From Allobosea sp. (lineage in GTDB: Bacteria; Pseudomonadota; Alphaproteobacteria; Rhizobiales; Beijerinckiaceae), in assembly GCF_030694325.1 (NCBI RefSeq), contig NZ_JAUXYO010000219.1:1-56714 (forward strand): DNA of 56,714 nucleotides, given 5' to 3'. Positions 16,141 through 27,007 of the stretch are shown here, one piece after another. A model generated the notes under the pieces. It saw nothing but the letters and a program-made list of their open reading frames with translations, did no database searches and was not told the origin of the DNA. Both the position numbers and the translations under genes were made by a program. The first letter of the stretch is position 1. Each line of letters opens with the position of its first letter.

Positions 16141-17463
16141 TTACGTCGGCAGCGTGCCGTTCGCCGACAGAACCTCGCCCGCCAGATAGAGCGAGCCGCA
16201 GATCAGGATGCGCGGCGGGGCCGACCAGTCGCGCGCGGCGATCTCGCGCAGAGCCTGTTCGACGGAGCCCGCGATGTCCGCCGTGAGCCCGGCCGCGCGG
16301 GCGAGCACCGCGACCTCCTCGGCCGGCCGGGCGACGAGCTGGTTCTGGATCGGGACGGCGAACAACATCTGCGCCAGCCCCTTGAAATGGCGCAGCGTCG
16401 CGCCCGCATCCTTGGTCGAGAGCAGGCCGGCGATCATCACCAGCGGTGCCGGGTTGCGGTCGGCGAGATCGGCCATGGCCTGGGCGAGCACGCGGCCGCC
16501 ATCGGGATTGTGTCCGCCATCGAGCCAGAGTTCGGCGCGACCGGGCACCAGTTCCGCGAGCTTGCCGCGCGCGATCCGCTGCAGCCGCGCCGGCCAGTCG
16601 GCGTTCAGCATGCCCTGCTCGAAGGCTGAGGCCGGCAGTCCGCCATAGCCGGCCGCCCGCAGCGCGGCGATCGCCGTGCCGGCGTTGACGTGCTGGTGTC
16701 GGCCCGCGAGTTTTGGCAGCGGCAGGTCGAGCAGCCCGTCGCCATCCTCGTAGACCAGCCGGCCGCCGGCCTCGTGGACCGAGAAATCCTGCGCGCCGAT
16801 CAGGATTTTGGCAGCGCCGACCCGCTCGGCAGTGGCCTCGAGCACCGCGGTCGGCTCGGGCTCCTGCGGCGCGATGACGGCGGGCGCGCCGCGCTTGAAG
16901 ATGCCGGCCTTCTCGCCCGCGATCTTGGTGACGGTGTCGCCGAGATATTCGGCATGGTCGAGCGAGACCGGCGTCACCACCGTGCAGGCCGGGTTGGCGA
17001 TGACATTGGTGGCGTCGAAGCGGCCGCCCAGGCCGACCTCGAGCAGCACGACATCCGCCTCATGCTCGGCGAAGAGGAGCAGGGCGACGGCGGTGGTGAT
17101 CTCGAAGAAGGTGATCGCATCTCCGGCATTGGCCCGCTCGCAGCGCTCCAGCGCTTCGACCAGAACCGCCTCGTCGACGAAGCGCCCGCCGCCGGGCGCC
17201 CCCAGTCGGATGCGCTCGTGGAAGCGCACGAGATGGGGCGAGGTATAGACATGGACGCGCAGCCCCGCCGCCTCGAGGATCGCCCGCATGAAGGCGATGG
17301 TCGAGCCCTTGCCGTTTGTGCCGGCGACATGGATGACCGGTGGCAGGCGCTTCTGCGGGTCGCCGAGACGCTCCAGCAGCGTCAGGATCCGCCCGAGCGA
17401 GAGATCGATCAACTTCGGATGCAGCGCCAGCAGCCGCGCGAGAACCGTATCGGACGACCCCAT
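16141..17463 (-). CDS. folC: Bifunctional dihydrofolate / folylpolyglutamate synthase FolC
   Basis: Mur-ligase-type enzyme that adds glutamate to dihydropteroate and to tetrahydrofolate, 440 residues. The ATP P-loop HVAGTNGKGST is at residues 45-55. The folate-binding VYTSPHLVRFHERI follows, then the Mg-binding region DHAEYLGDTVTKIAGEKAGI and the C-terminal LDGGHNPDG. It is the last gene of trpA-accD-folC, 16 bases after accD, an arrangement common in Alphaproteobacteria. ACGCTG/CAGCGT arms (16123-16155) bracket its stop and the vapC stop and could form a shared hairpin. Confidence 0.96.
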   Translation of the reverse strand: MGSSDTVLARLLALHPKLIDLSLGRILTLLERLGDPQKRLPPVIHVAGTNGKGSTIAFMRAILEAAGLRVHVYTSPHLVRFHERIRLGAPGGGRFVDEAVLVEALERCERANAGDAITFFEITTAVALLLFAEHEADVVLLEVGLGGRFDATNVIANPACTVVTPVSLDHAEYLGDTVTKIAGEKAGIFKRGAPAVIAPQEPEPTAVLEATAERVGAAKILIGAQDFSVHEAGGRLVYEDGDGLLDLPLPKLAGRHQHVNAGTAIAALRAAGYGGLPASAFEQGMLNADWPARLQRIARGKLAELVPGRAELWLDGGHNPDGGRVLAQAMADLADRNPAPLVMIAGLLSTKDAGATLRHFKGLAQMLFAVPIQNQLVARPAEEVAVLARAAGLTADIAGSVEQALREIAARDWSAPPRILICGSLYLAGEVLSANGTLPT

Positions 17464-17479
17464 GATCCCGAACGCCGCC

Positions 17480-18385
17480 TCAGACGGCTTCGGCGACCGG
17501 TGCGGCCGGCGCCGCAGGCTTGGCGTCCTGGTCGGGGGCCGGCTGCTTCGTGAGCAGGCGACCGAGGCGGGCGAGCGTCTCCGGCAGGTCGTGGCGGTGA
17601 ACCACCATGTCGACCATGCCGTGGTCCTTGAGATATTCGGCGCGCTGGAAGCCCTCGGGCAGTTTTTCGCGGATCGTCTGCTCGATCACGCGCGGACCCG
17701 CGAAGCCGATCAGCGCGCCCGGCTCGGCGATGTGGATATCGCCGAGCATCGCGTAGGACGCCGTGACGCCGCCGGTCGTCGGGTTGGTCAGCACGACGAT
17801 ATAGGGCAGCCCGGCCTTGCGCAGCATCCGCACCGCGACAGTCGTGCGCGGCAACTGCATCAGGGACAGGATGCCCTCCTGCATGCGTGCCCCACCCGAG
17901 GCGGCGAAGACGACATAGGGCGTCTTCTTCTCGATCGCGGTCTGTGCGCCTTTGACGAAGGCCTCGCCGGCCGCCATGCCGAGCGAGCCGCCCATGAAGT
18001 GGAAATCCTGCACCGCGATGGTCAGCGCGAAACCCTTGACCCGGCCATAGCCGACCTTGAAGGCGTCGGTCGCTCCGGTCTTGGCGCGGGCGTCCTTCAG
18101 CCGGTCGACATAGCGCTTCTCGTCGCGGAACTTCAGCGGATCGGTCGCGACCTCGGGCAGCGGCACGTCCAGCCACTTGCCCTCGTCGAAGGTCAGCTTC
18201 AGCCGATCCTGCGCGGTGACGCGCATGTGGTGGTCGGAGCCGGGAATGACGAAGCCATTGGCCTCGACATCCTTGTGGAAGACCATCTGCCCGGAATCGG
18301 GGCATTTGATCCAGAGATTCTCCGGGCTCTCGCGCTTGAACAGCGTCTTGATGCGCGGCCGGACGACTTCGGAAATCCAGTTCAT
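17480..18385 (-). CDS. accD: Acetyl-CoA carboxylase carboxyltransferase subunit beta AccD
   Basis: Beta subunit of the carboxyltransferase that forms malonyl-CoA, 301 residues. The crotonase-fold core shows SGGARMQEG, the [16 protein letters not shown] block and [11 protein letters not shown]. The N-terminal zinc ribbon of E. coli AccD (four Cys) is degenerate here: only Cys28 remains in WIKCPDSGQ, while the other positions are Ser31, Ile47 and Ser50 ([10 protein letters not shown]). From memory this loss is shared by related alphaproteobacteria. The Ala/Pro-rich tail after about residue 280 is variable. Operon position between trpA and folC supports the call. Confidence 0.96.
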   Translation of the reverse strand: MNWISEVVRPRIKTLFKRESPENLWIKCPDSGQMVFHKDVEANGFVIPGSDHHMRVTAQDRLKLTFDEGKWLDVPLPEVATDPLKFRDEKRYVDRLKDARAKTGATDAFKVGYGRVKGFALTIAVQDFHFMGGSLGMAAGEAFVKGAQTAIEKKTPYVVFAASGGARMQEGILSLMQLPRTTVAVRMLRKAGLPYIVVLTNPTTGGVTASYAMLGDIHIAEPGALIGFAGPRVIEQTIREKLPEGFQRAEYLKDHGMVDMVVHRHDLPETLARLGRLLTKQPAPDQDAKPAAPAAPVAEAV

Positions 18386-18436
18386 GGATCGGTCCCTGAC
18401 GGTTGGGGCGCGGACAACGGGGGGAGGCCGGAGGCC

Positions 18437-19297
18437 TCAGGCCGCCGCCTTCGCGGCCGAGCGGATGCCCGCCGCCAATTCCGACACCAGCGAGGTGACA
18501 GCCGAAACGGTCTTTTCCGTGGCCTTGCCCTGCGCATCGAGCGAGAGCCGCACGCGCTCGACCAGCGCCGACCCGACGACGACGCCGTCGGCGCCCCGCG
18601 CGATGGTTTCGGCGTCCTGGGCCGTCTTCACGCCGAAGCCGACGGCGACCGGCAGGTCCGTGTGGCGCTTGATCCGCGCCACCGCATCGCCGACCGCGTC
18701 GTAATTGGTGATCGCGCCCCCGGTCACGCCGGTCATCGAGACATAGTAGACGAAGCCCGAGGTATTCTGCAGCACCTTGGGCAGGCGCCGGTCGTCGGTC
18801 GTCGGCGTCGCCAGCCGGATGAAGCTCACGCCCGCCTCCAGCGCCGGCAGGCAGAGCTCGGTGTCTTCCTCCGGCGGCAGATCGACCACGATGAGACCGT
18901 CGACGCCCGCAGCGCGCGCATCCTGCAGGAAGCGTTCGACGCCATAGACATAGATCGGATTATAGTAGCCCATCAGCACGATCGGCGTGTCGTGCCCGGC
19001 GCCCCGGAATTCCGCGACCATCGCCAACGTCTTCTTCAGCGTCTGGCCGGCCTTCAGGGCGCGCTGCCCGGCGAGCTGGACGGGGATGCCGTCGGCCATC
19101 GGGTCGGTGAAGGGCACGCCGAGCTCGATGATGTCGGCGCCGGCGGCGGGCAGGGCGGTCAGGATCGCAGCCGAGGTGGCGAGGTCGGGGTCGCCCGCGG
19201 TGACGAAGGTCACGAGCGCGGCGCGGCCCTCGGCAGCGCAGGCCTGGAAACGGGCCTGGATGCGAGCCTGGCCGGTGGCGGTCTGGGTGTCGGTCAT
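18437..19297 (-). CDS. trpA: Tryptophan synthase alpha chain TrpA
   Basis: TIM-barrel subunit that cleaves indole-3-glycerol phosphate, 286 residues from ATG at 19297 (ATG at 19315 adds six residues; neither has a clear Shine-Dalgarno sequence). The catalytic Glu lies in [15 protein letters not shown] and the catalytic Asp in [17 protein letters not shown] and the phosphate loop VGFGVKTAQ are also present. It leads trpA-accD-folC. In most relatives trpB sits immediately upstream, but here the upstream neighbour is the divergent hrpB, only 86 bases away, so trpB must be elsewhere and trpA needs its own promoter in that gap. Confidence 0.96.
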   Translation of the reverse strand: MTDTQTATGQARIQARFQACAAEGRAALVTFVTAGDPDLATSAAILTALPAAGADIIELGVPFTDPMADGIPVQLAGQRALKAGQTLKKTLAMVAEFRGAGHDTPIVLMGYYNPIYVYGVERFLQDARAAGVDGLIVVDLPPEEDTELCLPALEAGVSFIRLATPTTDDRRLPKVLQNTSGFVYYVSMTGVTGGAITNYDAVGDAVARIKRHTDLPVAVGFGVKTAQDAETIARGADGVVVGSALVERVRLSLDAQGKATEKTVSAVTSLVSELAAGIRSAAKAAA

Positions 19298-19383
19298 GGG
19301 CTGAGCGGTTAGCATGGCGCGCGCGGGCTGGCGAGAGGGTTGCGCTTGCGCGCGCTGGCGGGCTGCGTCACATCGCAGGGGTC

Positions 19384-21894
19384 ATGCGCGCCTTCGACAC
19401 GCCCCTTCCGATCGACGCCGTTCTCGGTGATCTCGCGGCCGCCCTGCGCAACAGCCCGAACGCCGTGCTCGTCGCGCCGCCCGGCGCCGGCAAGACCACA
19501 CGCGTGCCGCTCTCCCTGCTCGACGAGCCCTGGGCAAAGGGGAGCAAGCTGATCGTGCTGGAGCCGCGCCGGCTGGCGGCGCGTGGCGCCGCATCTCGCA
19601 TGGCGCAGACGCTGGGCGAGCGTGTCGGCGAGACGATTGGCCTGCGCGTCCGCCTGGGCTCGAAGATCGGCCCGAGGACGCGCATCGAAGTGGTCACCGA
19701 GGGTGTCTTCGCCCGGATGATCCTCGACGATCCGGCGCTGGACGGCGTCGCGGCCGTCCTCTTCGACGAGTTTCACGAGCGCTCGCTGGATGCCGATTTC
19801 GGGCTGGCGCTCGCGCTCGATGCGCAAGGAGGCCTGCGCGAGGATCTGCGCATCCTGGTGATGTCGGCGACGCTGGATGGCGCGCGTGTCGCAAAGCTTC
19901 TCGGCGAAGCGAAGGTGATCGAGAGCCAGGGCCGGGCCTTTCCGGTCGAGACGCGCTATCTCGGCCGCGACCCGCTGAAGCGGATCGAGGACCAGGTCGC
20001 GGACGCCGTGCTGCTGGCGCTGAACGAGCAACCCGGCTCGCAGCTCGTCTTCCTGCCCGGCCAGGGCGAGATCAGGCGGGTCGAGGAACGCCTGCGCGAG
20101 CGCATCCGCGACAAAAGCGTCGAGATCGCGCCGCTCTACGGCGCGCTCGACCAGGCCGAGCAGGACCGCGCCGTGCTGCCGGCGCCGCCCGGTCGCCGCA
20201 AGGTCGTGCTCGCGACCGCCATCGCCGAGACCTCGCTGACGATCGAGGGCGTCAGGGTGGTGATCGATTCAGGGCTTGCCCGCGTCCCGGTCTACGAACC
20301 CGATCTCGGCGTGACGCGTCTCGAGACCCGTCGCGCCAGCCGCGCGGCCTGCGACCAGCGCCGCGGCCGCGCGGGCCGCACCGAGCCGGGCATTTGCTAC
20401 CGGCTCTGGGAGGAAGCCGGCAATGGCGCCCTGGAGGCCTTCGCCTGCCCCGAGATTCTCTCGGCCGACCTCGCCCCGCTGCTGCTCGACTGCGCCGCCT
20501 GGGGCGTATCGGACCCCACCAGCCTCTCCTTCCTCGATCCGCCCCCAGCGCCGGCGCTGAAGGAGGCGCGCAGCCTTCTGAGCAGCATTGGCGCGCTGGA
20601 TGGCGATAGCCGGATCACGCCGGAAGGCCGCACCCTTCAAACCCTGCCGCTGCCGCCGCGCCTCGCCCGCATGGTCGTGGTGGCCGCGCGGTTCGGACAG
20701 GCTGGCCCGGCGGCCCAGCTCGCGGCGCTGCTGGTCGAGCGCGGCCTGGGAGGCGATGCGATCGACCTGTCGGAGCGGCTCGACCGGCTGGAACGGGAGA
20801 GAGGCGGCCGCGCCGCCGATATGCGCCGCCTGGCCGAGGGCTGGGCTCGCGCCGCCGAGCGGGCTGCAGGCCCGACCGGCCCCGGCGAAACCCTCTCGAC
20901 GGGGCTCCTTCTTGCCTTCGCATACCCCGAGCGGGTCGCCAAAGCGCGCAGCACGGGTTCGGGGCAGTATCTCCTCGCCAATGGCCGCGGCGCGACGCTG
21001 GAGCCGTCCCAGCGTCTCGCCCGCGAAATCCATCTCGTGGTCGCGGAGATGACCGGCGCGGCCCAACAGGCGCGCATTCTCTCGGCTGCACCCTTCACCG
21101 AGCAAGACATCGCTTGGCTCGTCGCCGAAGGACTGTCGCCCTTCGCGATCGAGGACCGCAGCGAGACGAGCTTCGACCGCACCGCCCGCGCGCTCCGTGT
21201 CCGGGCGGTCAGGCGCTATGGCGCTCTCAGCCTGGCCGAGCGGCCACTCCCGGCCGAGCCGACGCTGGCGAACGCGACCGTCCTGGCAGAAGGCATCGCC
21301 GCGCTCGGCATCGGCCTGCTGCCCTGGACGAAGGCCCAGCGGCAGTTGCGCGAGCGCGTCGGCTTTCTGCGACGAGCCGCGACGGAGGCTCGTGCGACCG
21401 ATGCCTGGCCCGATCTCTCGGATGAAGGCCTGGCTTCCGATGCCGCCCTCTGGCTCGCGCCGCACATCGTCGGGCGGGCGTCGCTGGCGGCGATCGAACC
21501 CGGCGATCTCGACGGGGCGTTGGCCGAGCTCTTGCCCTGGGAGCTGAAGCGACGGCTCGAAGCCGAGGCGCCGACGCATTTCACGGCGCCGACCGGCTCC
21601 AGCCTGGCGGTCGACTATGCCGCCGAGGCCGGCCCGACGATCTCCGTGCGGGTGCAGGAGCTGTTCGGGCTGTCGAAACACCCGGCGCTGGCGGGCGGGC
21701 GGGTGCCGCTCGTGCTGGAGCTGCTCTCGCCCGGCCACAAGCCGGTGCAGATCACCCGCGACCTGCCGGGCTTCTGGCGCGGCTCATGGGCGGCGGTGAA
21801 ATCCGAGATGAAGGGCCGCTATCCCCGCCATCCCTGGCCGGACGATCCCGCAGCCGCCCCGCCGACGACCCGGGCCAAGCCAAGGGGAACGTGA
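19384..21894 (+). CDS. hrpB: ATP-dependent helicase HrpB
   Basis: DEAH-type RNA helicase of the HrpB family, 836 residues, the typical length. Motif I APPGAGKTT is at residues 31-39, the Walker B box is DEFH (128-131), motif III is SAT in ILVMSATLD, and motif VI QRRGRAGRTEPG follows LARVPVYEP. The C-terminal half has the HrpB-specific domain with SLAVDYAAEAGPTISVRVQE and ends HPWPDDPAAAPP. The cellular role is poorly known. It starts at ATG 19384, divergent from trpA, and ends at a palindromic repeat. Confidence 0.95.
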   Translation: MRAFDTPLPIDAVLGDLAAALRNSPNAVLVAPPGAGKTTRVPLSLLDEPWAKGSKLIVLEPRRLAARGAASRMAQTLGERVGETIGLRVRLGSKIGPRTRIEVVTEGVFARMILDDPALDGVAAVLFDEFHERSLDADFGLALALDAQGGLREDLRILVMSATLDGARVAKLLGEAKVIESQGRAFPVETRYLGRDPLKRIEDQVADAVLLALNEQPGSQLVFLPGQGEIRRVEERLRERIRDKSVEIAPLYGALDQAEQDRAVLPAPPGRRKVVLATAIAETSLTIEGVRVVIDSGLARVPVYEPDLGVTRLETRRASRAACDQRRGRAGRTEPGICYRLWEEAGNGALEAFACPEILSADLAPLLLDCAAWGVSDPTSLSFLDPPPAPALKEARSLLSSIGALDGDSRITPEGRTLQTLPLPPRLARMVVVAARFGQAGPAAQLAALLVERGLGGDAIDLSERLDRLERERGGRAADMRRLAEGWARAAERAAGPTGPGETLSTGLLLAFAYPERVAKARSTGSGQYLLANGRGATLEPSQRLAREIHLVVAEMTGAAQQARILSAAPFTEQDIAWLVAEGLSPFAIEDRSETSFDRTARALRVRAVRRYGALSLAERPLPAEPTLANATVLAEGIAALGIGLLPWTKAQRQLRERVGFLRRAATEARATDAWPDLSDEGLASDAALWLAPHIVGRASLAAIEPGDLDGALAELLPWELKRRLEAEAPTHFTAPTGSSLAVDYAAEAGPTISVRVQELFGLSKHPALAGGRVPLVLELLSPGHKPVQITRDLPGFWRGSWAAVKSEMKGRYPRHPWPDDPAAAPPTTRAKPRGT

Positions 21895-21903
21895 GGGACT
21901 TGC

Positions 21904-21997
21904 CGTCATTCTCGGGCGAAGCGGAGCGCAGACCCGAGAATCTCGAGAAGGAAGGGCGCTGGTTGGAGAGATGCTCGGGTCGAGCCCGAGCATGACG
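21904..21997. repeat. Palindromic intergenic repeat, family A copy 2
   Basis: Same structure as 11714-11791: CGTCAT (21904-21909) with ATGACG (21992-21997), ATTCTCGGG (21908-21916) with CCCGAGAAT (21933-21941), and ATGCTCGGG (21971-21979) with CCCGAGCAT (21985-21993). The arms are identical between copies and the linkers differ. It fills the gap between convergent hrpB and the DUF1194 gene. Confidence 0.85.
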
Positions 21998-22011
21998 GTG
22001 TTGATGCCCCT

Positions 22012-22821
22012 TCAATTCCCCATCCGGTCGCGCCATTGCCGCTCGCCGGCCAAACAGCTGGCGTTGGTGCCGGTCGACTGAGCCTTCTGGACCAGACCGA
22101 GCCCTTCGGGGACAACCTCCGCGATCTCGCGAATTAGCTTGGTGCGCGTCGCGTCGACGAACTGGTGGCGCTCGCGGATCGGGATGACGAAGGCGCCTGG
22201 CCCGGTGACGACGCAGTCCTTGTAATAGATGTCGAGATTGTCGAGGTCGAAATAGCTCGCCTGCTTCAGCAGGACCGGCAGGCCGTTGATGGATATGCCC
22301 TTGGCGGCAGCCTCGTCGCGGGCGACGGTCACGGGACGCCCGTCATTGTTGGCGCCGTCTCCGGAGATGTCGATCACCTTGCGCAGCGGCACCACATTCG
22401 CCTGCTCGATCAGCTGGACGCCGAGATCGATCGCGGCCGAGATCGATGTTCGCCGTCCCCGCCGGGTCTGGGCCTCGCCGAGTTCCTCGGCGAAGGCGAT
22501 GGCCGATTGCGGCGTATCAATGATCGTCCACGGTTTGACGACATGCTGAAAGTGGCCGCCGGCCCATTCGAAATAGGTCACGGCGATCTTGCCGATCGCC
22601 CCCTTGGCGATGGCGTCGTGCAGCGGTTTGGAGCGGAAGGCCTCGATATAGCCGTTGCGCTGCAAGGCGAGCTCGTCAAGATCCATCGAGAACGAGACGT
22701 CGACCGCCAGCACCAGCGCGACATCGACCTCTTCGGGCGGGCCGGCCGCCGGCTGGGCATGGGCCATGGCCGGGATCGCGGCCGCAGCCAGACTCAAGAG
22801 ACCGCACAGCCAACGCCGCAT
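22012..22821 (-). CDS. Exported VWA-domain protein, DUF1194
   Basis: Periplasmic protein of 269 residues with a Sec signal peptide (MRRWLCGLLSLAAAAIPAMAHAQ). The MIDAS metal motif DVSFSM starts at residue 41, with the later Thr/Ser in GRRTSISAA and the Asp in VIDISGDGANNDGR, so a von Willebrand A fold that binds a divalent metal is likely. This is the DUF1194 pattern; no function is established. ATG at 22821 is chosen because GGAGGT lies about five bases before it; an ATG at 22836 is also in frame. It is convergent with hrpB and not obviously linked to cmk upstream. Confidence 0.87.
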   Translation of the reverse strand: MRRWLCGLLSLAAAAIPAMAHAQPAAGPPEEVDVALVLAVDVSFSMDLDELALQRNGYIEAFRSKPLHDAIAKGAIGKIAVTYFEWAGGHFQHVVKPWTIIDTPQSAIAFAEELGEAQTRRGRRTSISAAIDLGVQLIEQANVVPLRKVIDISGDGANNDGRPVTVARDEAAAKGISINGLPVLLKQASYFDLDNLDIYYKDCVVTGPGAFVIPIRERHQFVDATRTKLIREIAEVVPEGLGLVQKAQSTGTNASCLAGERQWRDRMGN

Positions 22822-22882
22822 CGCCACCTCCGTCATCTCGTCGTGACGGAACTGTGCTCCTGCTTTCGATTCGTTCCAAGCC

Positions 22883-24975
<2,093 letters not shown>

Positions 24976-25067
24976 TCACGTCCGCGTTGGGTTCCCGCGC
25001 CGGCTCGAGGGGGTGAGGCAATCCCGCCGCTGCGGCCGGGTTCATGCCCTGGCCTGCGAATCAGCAT

Positions 25068-25096
25068 TTGACAGGGCCGGCCGCCCCGACTAACGG
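25068..25096 (+). promoter_or_regulatory. Predicted promoter of the FYDLN gene
   Basis: TTGACA (25068-25073), a perfect -35 hexamer, 17 bases, then TAACGG (25091-25096). Transcription would start near 25103, about 38 bases before the GTG start at 25141. The 222-base gap to aroA holds nothing else that I can identify; aroA's own promoter should be in its left part. Confidence 0.55.
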
Positions 25097-25140
25097 ACGC
25101 GCCTGCTTTTCTGAACATGAATGATTGAAGGTCCGACGCA

Positions 25141-25539
25141 GTGGCGAAACCGGAACTTGGAACCAAGCGCGTTTGCCCGACGACGGGGCGCAAATTCTAC
25201 GACCTGAACAAGGACCCGATCGTCTCGCCTTACACGGGACAGTCCTATCCGCGCTCGATGTTCGAGCCGCAGGCCAAGGCGGCGGCCGCCGCCGCAGCCA
25301 AGCCCGATGAGGACGAGGACGAGGCCGAGACCGCCGACAGCGCCGTCGAGCTCGTCTCGCTCGACGAGGCCGATGCCGAGGCGACCGAGAAGGACGCCGT
25401 CGTCACCAGCGAGGACGACATCGAGGTCGAGGACGACGTCGCGCCCGATGACGACACCTTCCTGGAAGAGGACGAGGAAGGCGACGACGACGTCGCCGAC
25501 CTGATCGATGGCGACATCGAGGGCGACGAGGACGTCTGA
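25141..25539 (+). CDS. FYDLN-acid family protein (TIGR02300-like)
   Basis: Small acidic protein, 132 residues. The first 45 residues hold the conserved block ELGTKRVCPTTGRKFYDLNK and DPIVSPYTGQSYP, and the rest is almost entirely Asp/Glu/Ala/Val, likely disordered. Its function is unknown. From memory the family is restricted to Alphaproteobacteria and is usually found near aroA-cmk, as here. The start is GTG 25141 with GAAGGT at 25127-25132. The single Cys in VCPTTG could suggest a decayed metal ribbon, but no second Cys pair exists. Confidence 0.88.
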   Translation: MAKPELGTKRVCPTTGRKFYDLNKDPIVSPYTGQSYPRSMFEPQAKAAAAAAAKPDEDEDEAETADSAVELVSLDEADAEATEKDAVVTSEDDIEVEDDVAPDDDTFLEEDEEGDDDVADLIDGDIEGDEDV

Positions 25540-25592
25540 ACGCCTCCCGCCGGAGCGGCGAAAAAGAATGACGATCAGGCGACATTCGGCGC

Positions 25593-25621
25593 TTGAGTCT
25601 TCCTCCGCTCCCGCCTATAGA
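25593..25621 (+). promoter_or_regulatory. Predicted promoter of the tRNA-Ala gene
   Basis: TTGAGT (25593-25598), 17 bases, TATAGA (25616-25621). Both boxes match four of six positions and the spacing is ideal. Transcription would begin near 25628 and leave a leader of about 100 bases to be trimmed by RNase P. Confidence 0.5.
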
Positions 25622-25731
25622 GCGCTTCGCCGCTGACGCGGCGACCCGGTTCCGGGACCAGCCGAGGCGAAAGCCCGGCGATCCGGAACCGAAAAGACCC
25701 CGGCCGACCCCCATGTCCGCCGGCTGAGAGT

Positions 25732-25807
<76 letters not shown>

Positions 25808-26033
25808 TCTCCCTCTCAATTCAGCTCCTGATCCGGATCGACGGCGTCGGCCGTGGGGCGCGGACGCGCTGCCGAACGGCGTGATACGCGCCTGCGTGCG
25901 GGTATCGCCGCCCCGACGGCCTTTGGGAGGGGATGAGATCGGGGCGGCGAAGTGTTCAGCCGCGATGCAGCGACCAATCCTTAATCGCGCGAGCCCTTCA
26001 TCCGGTTCATCTGCGCCACCGAAATCAATGACG

Positions 26034-26822
26034 TCAGGCCGCCGCGGCCAGGCCCACTTCGAAGGGCGCGATGGCGACCGCTTCCGCGCACACCGTGACC
26101 AGCGTGTTGCAGGGCAGGGCCTGCCAGCAGTCCCGCGCCGCATCCACCGGCTCGGAAGCGACGACGACGCTGTCGCTGCGCTGGCAGACATAGAGGCTCG
26201 GCGGCTTGTGGTCCGACGCCCAGCGGACCGCGTGGATCGTCTCGCCGTCGGAGAGGGCCGCGGCGCAGCGCAGCGGTTCGCTCGTGCCGGCCTGCCGCAT
26301 CAGCGCCAGCGCGTCGCCGAGCGAGGTCGCCAGCGCCATGGCGGGCGCCATCCCCTCCTCGATCCGCGCCAGCGTGAGCAGGAACAGGGCTTCCGAATCC
26401 GTGGTGCCGACGCGGGCCCCATAAAGCGAATCGGGGATCAGCCCCTCGAGCCGGCGGCGAATCAGGCCGTAGCCGCCGATCTGCCCGTTATGCATGAAGA
26501 GATGCCGGCCATGGGCGAAGGGGTGGCAGTTCGCCCGCGTCGTGGCGGTGCCCGTCGCGGCCCTGACATGCGCGAAGAACAGCGGGGAGCGCACCTGCCG
26601 CGCGATCGAGAGCAGGTTCTCGTCCGACCAGGCCGGGCGCACCTCGCGATACTGGCCGGGCTCGGGCCGGTCGCCATACCAGCCGACGCCGAAGCCGTCG
26701 CCATTGGTGCCGGTCTTCGCCTCGGCGGCATGGAGCGACTGGTGGATCAGCGAGTGGCAGGGGGCCGCGACGAGATCCTCGAGAAAGACGGGGACGCCGG
26801 AATAGGCGAGGAAGCGGCACAT
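26034..26822 (-). CDS. Class II glutamine amidotransferase (YafJ/EgtC-like)
   Basis: Ntn-hydrolase glutamine amidotransferase, 262 residues starting MCRFLAYSG at 26822, so Cys2 becomes the N-terminal nucleophile. Conserved elements are the Arg-containing turn FFAHVRAATG, the oxyanion Asn and Gly in MHNGQIGGYG and the Asp of GTTDSEALF. The protein has no synthase domain fused, as in YafJ and EgtC. It may hydrolyse a gamma-glutamyl compound; no ergothioneine genes are nearby, so egtC should not be assigned. The frame is open upstream into the antiporter gene, but MCRF is the obvious start. Confidence 0.9.
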   Translation of the reverse strand: MCRFLAYSGVPVFLEDLVAAPCHSLIHQSLHAAEAKTGTNGDGFGVGWYGDRPEPGQYREVRPAWSDENLLSIARQVRSPLFFAHVRAATGTATTRANCHPFAHGRHLFMHNGQIGGYGLIRRRLEGLIPDSLYGARVGTTDSEALFLLTLARIEEGMAPAMALATSLGDALALMRQAGTSEPLRCAAALSDGETIHAVRWASDHKPPSLYVCQRSDSVVVASEPVDAARDCWQALPCNTLVTVCAEAVAIAPFEVGLAAAA

Positions 26823-27007
26823 GGCAGGGTCCGAATCGCGCGAACTCCGCGCTCGACAGAGATGATCATTCTCCCGAAATTCGGCCCGCGCAAATCCGGC
26901 CGCCGCGGCTTCAGCCGGCCCCCCTCGCTCGGTTGCGGACACCCTGGCCATCGTATAACCGTCCCCCCGACAAATCGCGACAACCACAGGAAAAGTGGAG
27001 CGGGGGC

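Noticed and set aside
17288-19312. Long plus-strand frame opposite trpA and accD
   Set aside because: Composition is that of a complement of high-GC coding sequence; the minus-strand genes are unambiguous.
19298-19383. Tryptophan attenuator before trpA
   Set aside because: No leader peptide with Trp codons and too little room before hrpB.
26034-26822. egtC of an ergothioneine cluster
   Set aside because: No egtB or egtD genes are nearby, so only the class II amidotransferase family is assigned.
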